Origin: Pelodera strongyloides
Taxonomy: Eukaryota; Nematoda; Chromadorea; Rhabditida; Rhabditidae
DNA: 64,000 bases
Direction of reading: 5' to 3'
NCBI GenBank assembly: GCA_036852015.1
Contig: JAANDG010000548.1
Location: 1-64,000, forward strand
Made by a program: the position numbers and the translations under genes. The notes below the pieces were generated by a model. That model was not told where the DNA came from, searched no databases, and worked only from the letters and a program-made list of their open reading frames with translations. Within the stretch, counting starts at the first letter, position 1; each line of letters opens with the position of its first letter. Below are positions 1 to 19,373 of the stretch, piece by piece.

Positions 1-80
1 GATCGGCCCGAAATGAAAAAGTGTTAATTGTCCCATACAAACAAGGCAGGACAATTACACTTTTTCATTTCGGGCCGATC
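1..80. mobile_element. Foldback/MITE-like palindrome
   Basis: Two arms of about 32 b starting GATCGGCCCGAAATGAAAAA are inverted copies of each other around a 15 b loop, with a single one-base indel. The sequence GATC is repeated just after the right arm, which may be a target duplication. The window starts exactly at the left arm, so the element may extend further left. The arms look too perfect for chance; the element class is unknown. Confidence 0.7.
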
Positions 81-84
81 GATC

Positions 85-942
85 CACCACTTTATCACCT
101 AATATCTTCGTGAGTATTGAAATAGAACACTCCTTTTTGTATTCCAAATTTTTAATATCCCTTATAGAAAATAAAGAAACAAAAAAAACAGGCACAATTT
201 AAGGTGAGCCGATCCCTTTAAGGCCGAATTTTGAGAAAAATAGGGATTAGCTAATCAGAATACTTTCCCTTTTTATCTGTAGAAATGTGAAAGTGCGTGG
301 GTAATTGTCATCTTATTTTTCTGATTTCGACAGCTTATCGACTGAAAAGTAGCAAGGACGACTTATAGATTTATAGCCGATCAAAGTTCCTGACCAAAGT
401 ACCAACGTTTTGAGGAAGTAATTTCTCACACCATTATTGCGTTCCACTGAAGCAGTTCACAAATTTTGACTACATCTTAATATTTATTTAGCAGAGCTTG
501 GCCACTTGCACGCTAACCAATTTATTAGTACGCCGTTTCTCGGGAGTCTTGCACCATTACGTTGTTTCTGTGGTAAGTGGTCGAATAGAGAAATTAAAAA
601 AAAATGTTTTACGCTTCAGGGAATTCAAATTCAAGGTTTTCATTAGACGAAATTCTCCATCGTTTATGGGATCGTAGTTTATTTTCCATTTCTCTTTTTT
701 ATTGATAGATTGATATATATTGAAAAGACTGGCACTATGTGTTTGTGCTTTCGTCTTCCGACCCGAAGGCCAGTAAACAAGGAGAGTTTATATAAAGAGT
801 TTATTACTACGGTTCGAGGCAATACAAGCACACAACGAGGAAAGTACCGCAAAGGTAAGTTTATGATTCGGGCGTCTTTCACCTATTGCCTCTCAAAGAT
901 CACCGATTTCTTTCAGAGCTCGGTATAGTTCCAGAATATGAA
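85..942. other. Intergenic, no gene seen
   Basis: AT-rich sequence with only short, low-quality reading frames on both strands. No splice-consistent exon chain, tRNA or repeat unit was recognised here. Confidence 0.5.
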
Positions 943-1350
943 TGACCAGCCGTTCGAAGAGCCCTATGGGCTCTTCTCCGACTGGAAGAGACGGCCTTCG
1001 GCCGATTGTTACCCTATGGAAAAAGGATTTCTTCACACGTAAATAGACGTTCATTTACGTTTATGTGGAAACGTATAATATGGTTCTGGACTTCAGCAAA
1101 TTTTCAAATCTGCTATTGCAATTGCTCTTCTATCTCCTATAAGATCCTCCTCCCATAAGCTAGCATAGATCAACCGGTAGAGCGTTGGACTGTGAATCGA
1201 GATGTTGTGCGCTGCTGTGGGTTCGAATCTCGACAGCGACAAAGATTTTGTATGCTCTTTCGATCGAAGAATGAAGAATTTTCTTTATGAACAGCTTTCG
1301 TTGTGCACATAAAAACAAACCCGTGACAAACTCTTCTCCTTTATATAATA
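943..1350 (+). mobile_element. tRNA-like SINE unit 1 of a tandem pair
   Basis: The unit begins with two hairpins (GAAGAGCCC/GGGCTCTTC, then CGGCCTTCGGCCG). After about 220 b comes a tRNA-like part (about 1165-1240) with a D-arm-like A box, an anticodon-like CTGTGAA loop and the B box GGGTTCGAATCTC. It ends in a short tail shared with unit 2. The same order recurs about 408 b later. The tRNA part has no pairing acceptor stem, so it is a derived element and not a working tRNA gene. Confidence 0.65.
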
Positions 1351-1757
1351 AGACCAGCCGTTCGAAGAGCCCTACGGGCTCTTCTCCGACTGGAGGAATC
1401 GGCCTTCGGCCGATTGTTACCCTATTTAAAAACAAAGGAATTTCTTCAAACGTAAAAAAGATGTTCATTTACGTTTATGTGGAAACGTATAATATGGTTC
1501 TGGACTTCATGCAAATTTGCAAATTTGCTATTGCAATTGCTCTTCTATCTCCTATAATATAAGATCCTCCTCCAATAAGAGTATAGCTCAACAGGTAGAG
1601 CGTTGGACTGTGAATTGAGAGATTGTGGGTTCGAATCCCGCCAGCGGCAATGATTTTGTATGCTCGTTCGATCGAAGAATTTTCTTTATGAAGGGATTTC
1701 GTTGTGCACATAAAAACAAACCCGTGACAAACTCTTCTCCTTTATATAATAAGATAG
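1351..1757 (+). mobile_element. tRNA-like SINE unit 2 of a tandem pair
   Basis: Second copy of the preceding unit at high identity. The tRNA-like part (about 1580-1652) has D stem GCTC/GAGC, loop CTGTGAA (formally a GTG, His-type anticodon with U33), and T arm GTGGG-TTCGAAT-CCCGC. The sequences at the acceptor positions do not pair, and one anticodon-stem pair is a G-G mismatch. The copy is closer to a tRNA than unit 1. Confidence 0.65.
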
Positions 1758-2316
1758 CGTGGGAGAGCTAGCGTCTAGGGCGACGGAATAATACGGGCAC
1801 GCAGCCCCAACACTCTTATCGACCACAAAGAGTATTAATACGAAGAATATGCCTATTTTAGGCCAAGTATAATAATTAACCTATTACGATTACGGTATTG
1901 GTAATAAGGGTAATTCCACGGTAATTATGTTAATATATATAAAAGAGTGGTCGTGCAATCACGACATATATTGATATATATATATAGCTTGAAGTATTTA
2001 GTATCTTCTATTGACATATTTTTTTGAGGTTTTGCTAAACTGCGCATATAGGTAATGTCAAAGGTGGTTTTACCAATTTTACCCTTACTTTGCGGTCTAG
2101 TATGATCTAGTATGTCCTAATTATAATAATCATTTGTTAGAGCGTTAATACGTACAGTAATTTTAGGAGCATGCTGTTGCTGAACATCGGCTTGTAACAG
2201 TTACAGCCTAATAAATAGGAGCTTGTGAAACATGTAGACAAGTTTTCTAGGCAGTATTTCCATATTCTTTATTCATGAATACAAATATAATAATACAACA
2301 CCAGTATATTTAAAAC
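1758..2316. other. Intergenic, 3' flank of protease gene
   Basis: No gene seen. A short TA microsatellite lies at about 1970-1987. The right edge is the 3' flank of the minus-strand protease gene. Confidence 0.5.
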
Positions 2317-2322
2317 TTTATT
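2317..2322 (-). terminator. Poly(A) signal, protease gene
   Basis: AATAAA on the minus strand about 27 b past the stop codon. A second AATAAA (2348-2353) overlaps the TAA stop itself. The downstream one is better placed for cleavage of a transcript with a very short 3' UTR. Confidence 0.5.
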
Positions 2323-2348
2323 ATAGAATCGATTTTCCACAAAAATAT

Positions 2349-4254
2349 TTATTGAACCATGTTTCCGTCGCAAATTCCGTCATTGTAGTCCATGAATAGA
2401 ATGGCCCTGTTTCCGTAGTCGAATACCTACAGTAAGAGGTTATCTGCATTTGCATATCCGCTTAGTATACGTGTATACGAACAAATAGTCTGAGCTTTGT
2501 CAATTAGCTTCGTCGTTAGTCTACCATCTCTACCATCTGACTTACTGTTAGAGAGTTTGTGAATAGCAAAAGGTACCCGTTTCAGCATAGTACAATATAC
2601 ACTCATGTAATTGAAGTACCGGAGAAAACCTCGCCGACACTAGACAAACCTTTAGTGTCGTTAAGCTACTTATAAACGTGGGTCATTTCTTTTCCCATGC
2701 ACGAAACTTTCCAAACTATGCTTACCATGCACTTTCTGTAGATCCACAAGTATCCAAAGGACCAAGAAGGCAGGAACCCTCCCCCACTCAGTGGGTACAA
2801 CATCAAGTGGCATGGGTCAGTGTCTTGGTCGTCCTTCTGCAAAACATTTTCTTTTATGTATTTAATAATATTTTTTTGTATTTTACAAAGAGGGTTCTCA
2901 TACGTTGAACTTGTAGTATAAAATCCACTGAACTAAAAAAACTCACAAAATCTCTGAAAATGTACAAATCCTCAGAAACAGTGATATTCTGTCCTCCAAT
3001 ATTGAAATGCATGTCCGGAAATGTTGCGGAACAGTCAACCGTTGGCTACAAAATTAAGAGTTTTATATTAAATAAAGTGCCGAAGGTCAAATGTTTCTCA
3101 GAATCTCTAAAAGAGAGCTCTGTTGTGGGTAGAGTAGTATAATCGATTTGCATCTGTATTCTGTATATTTTATCACTTACTTTTTTCTAGACATTTTCGA
3201 TTATTTGGATACGGTAGATTGCCCTTTTTTAACTTTTACTACAATATATCTTACCCATTTGTAGTTGGGATCGTTGACAGCGTTAGTCATTTTGAACACG
3301 GCATCGTAGGCAGACTGTGGTACTCCAGTCAGCATTTCGACAGTGTTAATCTGTACCAGTTGCCGTTTGCTCTCTTGGAAGCTGCCAATGTAGAAACTGA
3401 AAAATAAAAATAATTACTTGTCGAATGCCCTGTGGCGTTATTTAATAAATAAATAAATAAATACCGGAAACAGATTTGCTTTCAAAGTGGATGTACCCGC
3501 GTGAGAGATCTCTGCTTGTGAGATATAACATGTATTACGACAACAAACAGTATCGCGCAAGTTTTTATTTCAAAATATTGTTTCACAAAAAAACCTTCGT
3601 TTGTCAGGCCTTCCAAAGAGCCCGCAACCTCTTACTTTCTTCTAATCTATAGCATTAAAATGTTTTTGAGTGCAAAGAATTCCAAAAACTTGGGAATATG
3701 TCTTACCAGACGGTTGAGGGTAAAGCTTGTCCACTTACTTCTGAATGTAGAAGTACCAATTGGTCGATTGGGCCAGAGGTGCCTTGACCAAAGTGGTCGC
3801 GTTGCAGAATCCAGAGTCATATCCACCGACCATGAACTCTCCGTAATCGACCTCTCTGAACAAATAATTATTATGACCATCTGAAGAAGACATCCATGGA
3901 TTGATTTGAATACATCTGTGACTGGCAACCCAAATTGTCGAGCCTTGTTAGTACTCCTTGAAGTCATGTCTTGGTGTATTACCCGAGTGACGAGTCTGCT
4001 CATTTTTCAAATTTCAAACTTAGCATCCTTGTAAGTATAATCTCACAACATCCAAACGCTTACTCGTTGTCATCGGGCATACACTCCTTCAATGCTACCA
4101 TAAACTGCTTCTGGGCTTGCGCGAACGGCTGCAAGATCATAATATTATTCTAGGTATAAGGAGTAATGAGAAAGCATCAGATCTCTTTATATCCCTTTCT
4201 TCTCTCTTTCTCGCTCGCTCTCTCCCTCTCTCTCCTCTCTCTCCCTCTCTCTCC

Positions 4255-4285
<31 letters not shown>

Positions 4286-5670
4286 TTAAATGTCACCTTG
4301 AGCATATTGGGCACAAATAAGTCCATATTCTCCGAGTGAGCCCAGGCAGCCCCAATTCTTCCCGTGGCGAACATGTCCGGAATCCAGATATCCTGAGTAG
4401 GGTCGGTAGTCACTGTGGTAATCAAAGCGAACTTCATCGTGAATTTGGCTGGAAATATTTTTTTCTTTAAATTTACACAGAAAGAAAATTCTAAGAAGGT
4501 AAGAAGTATTATATGTGCATATAAAGAGCGGGGGACGATCCACGTGAATTTTATCCTCAAGCTTGGCGCGAATTTTTTTTAAATGTTATCAAAAGTCAGC
4601 CATGGAACATGAGTTTAGTACAAAATTCTTCGCAGGAAGGTTTGCTTGCAGGTGTTTTTGAGCATGAGTTTTGCTGAAATTCGTTATTGCTGCTTGCACG
4701 TCTCTGTCTTGAAGAAGAACTCCCTACCTTGGAATACTGAAAACACCTCGTCGGCGAGGTTTCCAGCGATGTCAGCGGTAAGGCCATTGATATCCAATAC
4801 CGTTGCCTTGTACGGGTAGGTGGAGGTCTTTAGAGAAGTTGAATTTCTAAAAAACATGTTTTCCTCAAAAAAATCCCTTCCTCATCTCCTACTGTAAGCG
4901 CGATCGCGCGCCGTTGTGGAGGCAAAGACTGCTCTGCACAGAAAATCATGCTTTGAAAACTATGCGTAGCCTACTTTGAATTACAAAAAGCCTGATATAG
5001 GACAAAATGTTAACCGCAAAACAAGATCACCAAAAGCGACCACAATTGGAACATAACGATGTGTTTCTGAGCCTGCGCCCGTTAGGAGCCCCACACTCAC
5101 TTTGAATCGTACTCCCAAGGTGCTGGGTTGGGCTGTACTGCGTCATTGTAGTCCACTATGAACGTGTCACCGCTAGTCGTGTCAAGGTTGAATCCACAAA
5201 ACTGTGCGGCTGAACATAACGTCACATCACTAACTCAGTAATGCGACAAATTGAGAACTGGCCAAAAGTGATGCTGCTCAATGGCGAAACGCTAAGGAGC
5301 GAGAGATTAAGGGTTCGAGCCCCGCTAAGATTGAGTAAACTTACGGGTTCCAACAGAAATCTCAATTTGTGGTCCGAAGTCTGGGGTGATCGGCTGCGAA
5401 TCATGTTGCTTGACGTGTGAATTACGTCTGATGTGATGGCGAGAAGACATCTAAACTAAACGGCGGTTTGAAAAGATCAATCCACAACTTTGAAAGCTTG
5501 TCTTTCCGACGTGACACACATGTGACGATTTATACGTTTCTATGATCACTTTCATTTCATTGCCGTCAAAAAAATTATCTAATTTTCTTTACCTTCACCG
5601 GCATTTTCTTCATAGGAAGTGTAGCAATAGCCAGTCCCAAAAGGGACAAAATAACTAGAATAGGCCGCAT
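2349..5670 (-). CDS. Secreted pepsin-family protein, likely catalytically dead
   Basis: Eleven exons join in frame into about 395 residues, the normal size of a pepsin zymogen (family A1). It opens with a signal peptide (MRPILVILSLLGLAIA) and a short basic pro-region. The N-lobe has IEISVGTPAQ and then LDTTSGDTFIVD, where DTT replaces the catalytic DTG. The flap region lacks the usual Tyr-Gly pattern. The C-lobe has EFMVGGYDSG, then INTVEMLTGVP where the second DTG(S/T) should be, FPDMHFNIGG, and a VFDYGNRAILF end. The second catalytic Asp is therefore absent. Exons lie at about 5593-5670, 5348-5457, 5101-5209, 4730-4852, 4298-4452, 4058-4126, 3738-3857, 3257-3398, 2960-3050, 2721-2840 and 2349-2428. 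The start is the first ATG and lies 6 b after a TTTCAG. Role unknown: binding or decoy function are possibilities. Confidence 0.85.
4197..4284. repeat. (CT)n microsatellite
   Basis: Interrupted CT/TC run inside an intron of the protease gene. Similar pyrimidine or purine runs sit in introns all over the window. Confidence 0.9.
5276..5335 (+). repeat. Degraded tRNA-like fragment
   Basis: GCTCAATGG...GGAGCG resembles an A box/D arm and GGGTTCGAGCCCC is a perfect B box. Spacing is short and no acceptor stem forms. It overlaps the intron and exon edge of the protease gene. Probably a SINE relic; it could be chance. Confidence 0.3.
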
Positions 5671-6511
5671 ACCCAACTGAAATGAATGGAAGTTCTTTGG
5701 ATCAAATTGGTACAAGAGAAAGGAAACAAAAATTGACTGTTGTTAGAATTAGGATACGTAGTCCTCGTCAAGACAAACGAAAAACATCTACAAATCACAA
5801 GAAAAAATGTTAAAACAAAGCAAAAAAAAAATTATGAATAGAATTGGAAAGGTAAGCAAAATATGCATACTTTGTACTGTGAGAAATAGGGAAAAAATGT
5901 GAAAGAAAAGGACAAAAATGCCATGCAAATCATGACACCACGTTGACTTCATCTTGTTTTACGGGGAAACCGAGTGTAGCGAATAGGTAAGCACCAAGAC
6001 TATGTGTACTAGTTTGGGCCCTTGTTAGTAGGAACTGTTGTGAAGCTGTTCGTCTTATTGTTAGGGTTTCCTTTTGATTGCATATGCTTCGGTGTATGTA
6101 TCAATAAACTATTCATATAAGACATACTCACATAGTCACATAGTCAAGGCCAACAATAAGCTATTTGTGAAGACGAAGAATAGATGTTCAAAAACATGCG
6201 GAAAGGATATATTAAAGGATATATTAGCCAATAAACCGACATGAATGAACTAAACGCAAACCTTTCCTGTCTATTTGCCACCGTCATGTAAGTTTTCGTT
6301 TTATCTTTATTATATCTGGTCAGTTTGTGGGCTGTAATCACCAAAACATAGGGACACGAGAAGTGAACAACTACCTTATATTCTCTAAATTTCGTTTATT
6401 TAGGCACTATCTTATATATCTCTTACACTATATAGTGTATATATCTCCAATGTTTATTCACTATCTTTACCGCGGGTAGGGGACTCTCCAGTTATTGCCA
6501 GAAGCCTTATC
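5671..6511. other. Intergenic, no gene seen
   Basis: AT-rich upstream region of the protease gene. No exon chain or repeat family was recognised; the promoter cannot be placed. Confidence 0.45.
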
Positions 6512-6817
6512 TCACATCATTCGTATCATAACTTTATCTTGTTTAGTTTTATAGCGGAAGGCGTAATAAATACGTTTCAACGCGTTTTGCGCCATAAAAT
6601 ACGCCCGTTTGACGGTTTGACTGCTGATTTCTTCAAGGCTTGGGAACGGAAATGAGGGATAAAATGCACCCAAAATAAGCGTAGTTATGCGGTCTTGGTC
6701 AAAGCCTAAGCCTAACAATAAGTCCAAGCTGTATTCTAGCCCAATATAAGGCTCTGCCCCGGGAACAGCCTGTCCCAAATCCGTTATATCATCCCAAGTA
6801 CAAAGGACAAAGGGATC
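6512..6817 (-). CDS. Exon-like ORF, unidentified
   Basis: An open frame of about 100 residues with protein-like composition (for example TWDDITDLGQAVPGAEPYIG and PSLEEISSQTVKRAYFMAQ). It is preceded by a good acceptor (TTATTTTTAG) and ends in a stop. No matching upstream exon was found: the strong donor at about 6964 gives the wrong phase. It could be the last exon of a gene whose other parts I missed, an exon of a broken gene, or chance. Family not recognised. Confidence 0.3.
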   Translation of the reverse strand, partial: DPFVLCTWDDITDLGQAVPGAEPYIGLEYSLDLLLGLGFDQDRITTLILGAFYPSFPFPSLEEISSQTVKRAYFMAQNALKRIYYAFRYKTKQDKVMIRMM

Positions 6818-7047
6818 TAAAAATAACAATAAGAATTCTATTACTGTATGAGTACTGTTTGGAGCACTTTCACATCAAAATCATATTTCTCTGTCCCAGA
6901 AAGTTCTCTATATTGTTTTGTCTTAAATATCGAATATGTTCACAACTACTGTATGTACAAACTTACACGAAAACAAATATGCTAAACATGTATGTAAATT
7001 TTTACCATTCATTCAAATCTTCTCCTAACACATGATTTTCCCGAATA

Positions 7048-7765
7048 ATGGCCGAAATGGAAGAATTACGTGAACTTTTTCAGCAAGGTTGGCTGATGCC
7101 ATTTTATAGAAATTGTCCAGTTACAGTACTCCCCTCAATTTGAATTCACCATTTATTTTTGTGTATTTATTTCTAATCGATAATTCTTTAGTTCTCTCAG
7201 CGATTGCTGAACTTCGCACGGAACAATGTCAAGTCCGCAGTGATATTAGCAAATTGAGGTGGAGGAATATCCCTAGTATTTCTATTTCTAGTATAAATTC
7301 GAGGCAGCCGCAAACTATCCAAAAACAAACTCCACTTTCGCTTTCCAAATATAGGCTCAGGTTCAAACCAAGTTTCATGAAACAAGCAGTGGAAAATCAA
7401 TGTAAACATTTGAACTAGCGCAGGCATTGACGCGGCTAGCACGGTTTCAAGGCTCCGCATCCGCTTCTACCTAATAAGATTTTCAGATGCGAGATCAAAG
7501 ACTTGTATGCAAATGTGCAAGACGACATCAAGGAGCGCAATGATCGAGAAACGTGAGCCTTTTGCATTCTTCGATGAAAATTCAGTATATACTGATTGTG
7601 AATGTTATGTAAGGTTTCGCTTTTCAACGTGATTATTGTGTAAACCTGTTGTTTCACAGAAATATGCACAAAAAATTTTTTGTTCCGCAAGCGTCTAGCA
7701 ATAAGATATATTCTAATTTCAGATCACTTCAAATCACCGGATCAGTGAAGGAAAGCGCTGCATAA
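7048..7765 (+). CDS. 68-residue charged helical (coiled-coil-like) protein
   Basis: Four tiny exons (7048-7087, 7201-7258, 7487-7552, 7723-7765) join in frame at three GT-AG introns, two with TTTCAG acceptors, and end at TAA. The product begins MAEMEELRELFQQAIAELR, continues with heptad-like spacing of Leu/Ile/Val (SDISKLRCEIKDLYANV), and ends SVKESAA. No signal peptide or membrane segment is visible. It looks like a small coiled-coil subunit of some complex, but I do not recognise the family. No acceptor lies just before this ATG, unlike several neighbours, so an upstream exon is possible. Confidence 0.6.
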
Positions 7766-8385
7766 TTGACCTAAAGGAAGGTCTTACTTCGCTTAAAAAC
7801 TATTACCTATATTCTTACAGTACATTATAAAAGGCTGTGATTTAGACTACTAACCGCACCGTTTACTTTATAAACCGTCAAGTATCCTTCCTGAAGTCCT
7901 TTTATCGCAATAGTCAGAACATATATAAGAAACAATTTCGCATACAGTGACTATGGTGCAAATCGTACTATATAATGTATGACCGTAACTTTTTAATCGT
8001 GTTATGCCGTAGTTAATTCACAGTAATCTGTAGGTTGCCTATCACAAACAGGCATTCAAATAATTTTGAATTTGTTTTTGAAATACGTGCGTAATAAATG
8101 GTTGTTCATTGATGAATTATGGCCCCTTTTTCATGTCCAGACATGGATTTGCAAAAAAAAATGCCCGACACCTGACTACGGTACTTTATTAACCACGACC
8201 CACGGGTAACACTTATGGAGGGAGTACCTATGCGTATTTATATGAGTTTTTGACGTATTTATATGAGTATTTATCATCAACCAGCTTTTATTTAAAACAC
8301 GAGAGTTTATATACAAACAAGAACATTAACTTCAATCCATAGCGTCGGCACATAGTTTATAGGCTCTCCTAATCACTTTTGTAGT
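7766..8385. other. Intergenic between convergent genes
   Basis: Between the + strand small gene and the end of the minus-strand hydrolase. No coding or RNA gene seen. Confidence 0.5.
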
Positions 8386-16734
<8,349 letters not shown>

Positions 16735-17200
16735 AGTATGTCTCTGAAACAATAAATATTATGTGGATAGTTTGACAAGAGTGGAATCTATTTAAAATGT
16801 GTCATCATGACGTCATTTGGCTTCTTAATTCCGTGAAACAGTTAAAATATGGGCAAGAATAATTATGATCGAGATACTTATAAATGTATGAAAGGCAAAT
16901 AAAACTAGTACACATAGGCAAAGATGATTCGAATTAGTTAGAATCTAGTGGATTAGTTGTAATACATAATACTCTACTATGTACCCAGTCCTAGGTTGCT
17001 GGCTAAACATTAGTACAACATGCAATACACAAAGCCTGCAACGAAAGGGAAGTAGGTATATCATCAAGACCAATCATAACATCAATGTAATGAAAGACTC
17101 ACCATAAAGATGCATAATAAAGATATGAATATTAGTCCTCCCTTCATATTGTACGTACTCAATATGCATTACAGTAATAATTTCCAAAAGGGCCGTTTTT

Positions 17201-17246
<46 letters not shown>

Positions 17247-19373
17247 CATTTGCTTTGTTGATTTCAAAAAAAGGTCATGTTTACGTTATAAATAAAAATT
17301 CGTTCCCACAGATGTTGAGGCCCAGATGTTCCACGGGAAACGTCCAGGATCAAAAAACTGTGGGGGGGTCATCATAACCCGAAAATTACATTTTTAATGG
17401 AGGGAGATATCCAGCAAAGGAACGCTAAATTTTCCAGACGCTTTATCACAAAGCTATGCAGTTGTCAAACTCGTAGACGTAAGTCTAATCGTAGTTCAAG
17501 AGCTAATTGTAATAATATCATGTATGCATCATGCTGTTTTTATTCACTTTATCCTTTGAACTCAAATGCTATTAACTCCCATGATACAGTAGTCTGAGAA
17601 TATTATCAAAATTTAAAATAAGAAAAAGGTTATATGAAAATTCATGAGAGCCATAGTCAATAATCAATAGTGTAATGAAATAGTAACACTTATATATAGT
17701 TTATAGAGATAAAGTAAACAGATTTGATTTTAAACGAAAGGCTATTTTAGAAGATAAGAAGAATAAGAAGAATAAACTACGCCGTGAGAGTCTAAAAAGT
17801 GGACAGCTTATATGTAGCTTGTAGTCTGAAGCTTGGAGTCTTTTACGCGGCCGCAGAGAGCCGAATTTTTAGCTGACATATGCAATAAAAATGCGTGGAC
17901 AGAAAGAAAAGTGTTGAAATCTTTGTAAATTCTTTTATAATATGTTATACATTGATTGACTTGTTTAAATATATTAGCTGAGAGTCTATGTGAAGGTAGG
18001 CTCCATTCTATTATGTGTTGTATTGTAAGGTAAAAAAATACAAATAAAATAAAATATGAGCAAATATTGGAATGAAACAAAGAAAAGTAAGCAGACCGAA
18101 CAGAACATTGCATCATGCACTCGTTCATTTCGTAGAATTTTTAGTATCATATTTTTTAAAGTTGCGCAATATTTCAATAACTAAATTGAAAAGCGCCCTA
18201 TCGTTGTGATGAGTATTGCATATTAAATTTTTTGATGCGTTATTCTTTTTGTAAAAACAACATTATACCCTGACTATAAAATTAAGATATATAGGAAATA
18301 AAAGTGGTATGCACCGAAATAAATCAGAAAATCAATAAATGTGGAAGAATGTGATTTGCTCTCGTACTGATTAAAAAAGAGTCGCAATTTTAAGCTGTCA
18401 ACTCACTATCTCTTTTGTGGAAATGCTTATGATTATTTCACAGAGATATTCAGCGATAAGGTTTTTCTGCAATGGGACACGAAGCTAAACTGCATAAGAT
18501 GAAAAAGAGTAAGAATACCGAAAAATAGGTAAGAAATACAAAATGTTTCGCCGAACATAACGGAACTTTTATGTAAGCAAAACACAGGACATATATCACA
18601 TTTTTTATGTAAATGGTAAACGTCTACGAAATAAAAATAAATCTATTGAGAAAGACAGAAAATAAACAAATAGTGAAAGCGACGTAGTCTAATGTCTAGA
18701 ACATCTGCGAAATCAGCATTTATTACGTATGCATACGCGATTGAATATGCGATATGCAAATTCAGAATGCCTAATTTGGGTGCACCATTTGCCTACTAAC
18801 AAGAACAAGAACTACTGATAAAACGTAAAGAAGCTTCATAATTCATAAAATATGTACTTTCCGTTTCATTCAACTTCCTTCTTCATTACAAACTAATTAC
18901 TGGACAATAAATCACAATCTCTATGGCTTTTATAATCAGAATTCAAGTTCAGTTCTAACTTCCAGAAAAAAAAATACAATTTCGGGGACCCAGGTGAAAT
19001 ATTATGAGAACACGTGTTGCTATGCCACATGATTCGTGCTTCAAAGTTGTGGAGAAGTATAAAATAAATAAAAATCAAGCACGGGAAAAATAATGCTCAT
19101 TTCTGGAGTCCTGCGAGATATGCTAAACAAGCACCTAAAATTTAGGTTTAGGGTAATAGGTATACTAAACCAACTGGCGGCGGCACCCAACGGTATGGAA
19201 CCCTTGTTGAGACGCGGCTAGTACTTACGATTATTCGAAAAACTCGTTTGTTTACATAATCAGCCAACCATACACGTATCTCGTAAACGTACACGTAAAT
19301 ACTCCGAATAATTCTAAAGCACAAAAAAAGTAGTTTATAGTTTGTCGTCTCAATTGGACATTATAGAAACAGA
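16735..19373. other. AT-rich intergenic between hydrolase copies
   Basis: Contains the upstream region of copy 1, a poly(T) tract and the 3' flank of copy 2. No exon chain, RNA gene or repeat family was recognised apart from the T tract. Confidence 0.5.
17196..17242. repeat. Poly(T) tract
   Basis: About 45 T residues with one interruption. It could be the reversed poly(A) tail of a retroposed sequence, but no source sequence is evident beside it. Confidence 0.85.

Noticed and set aside
1580..1652. tRNA-His gene
   Set aside because: D and T arms are good, but the acceptor stem does not pair and the anticodon stem has a G-G mismatch; duplicated as part of a larger repeat.
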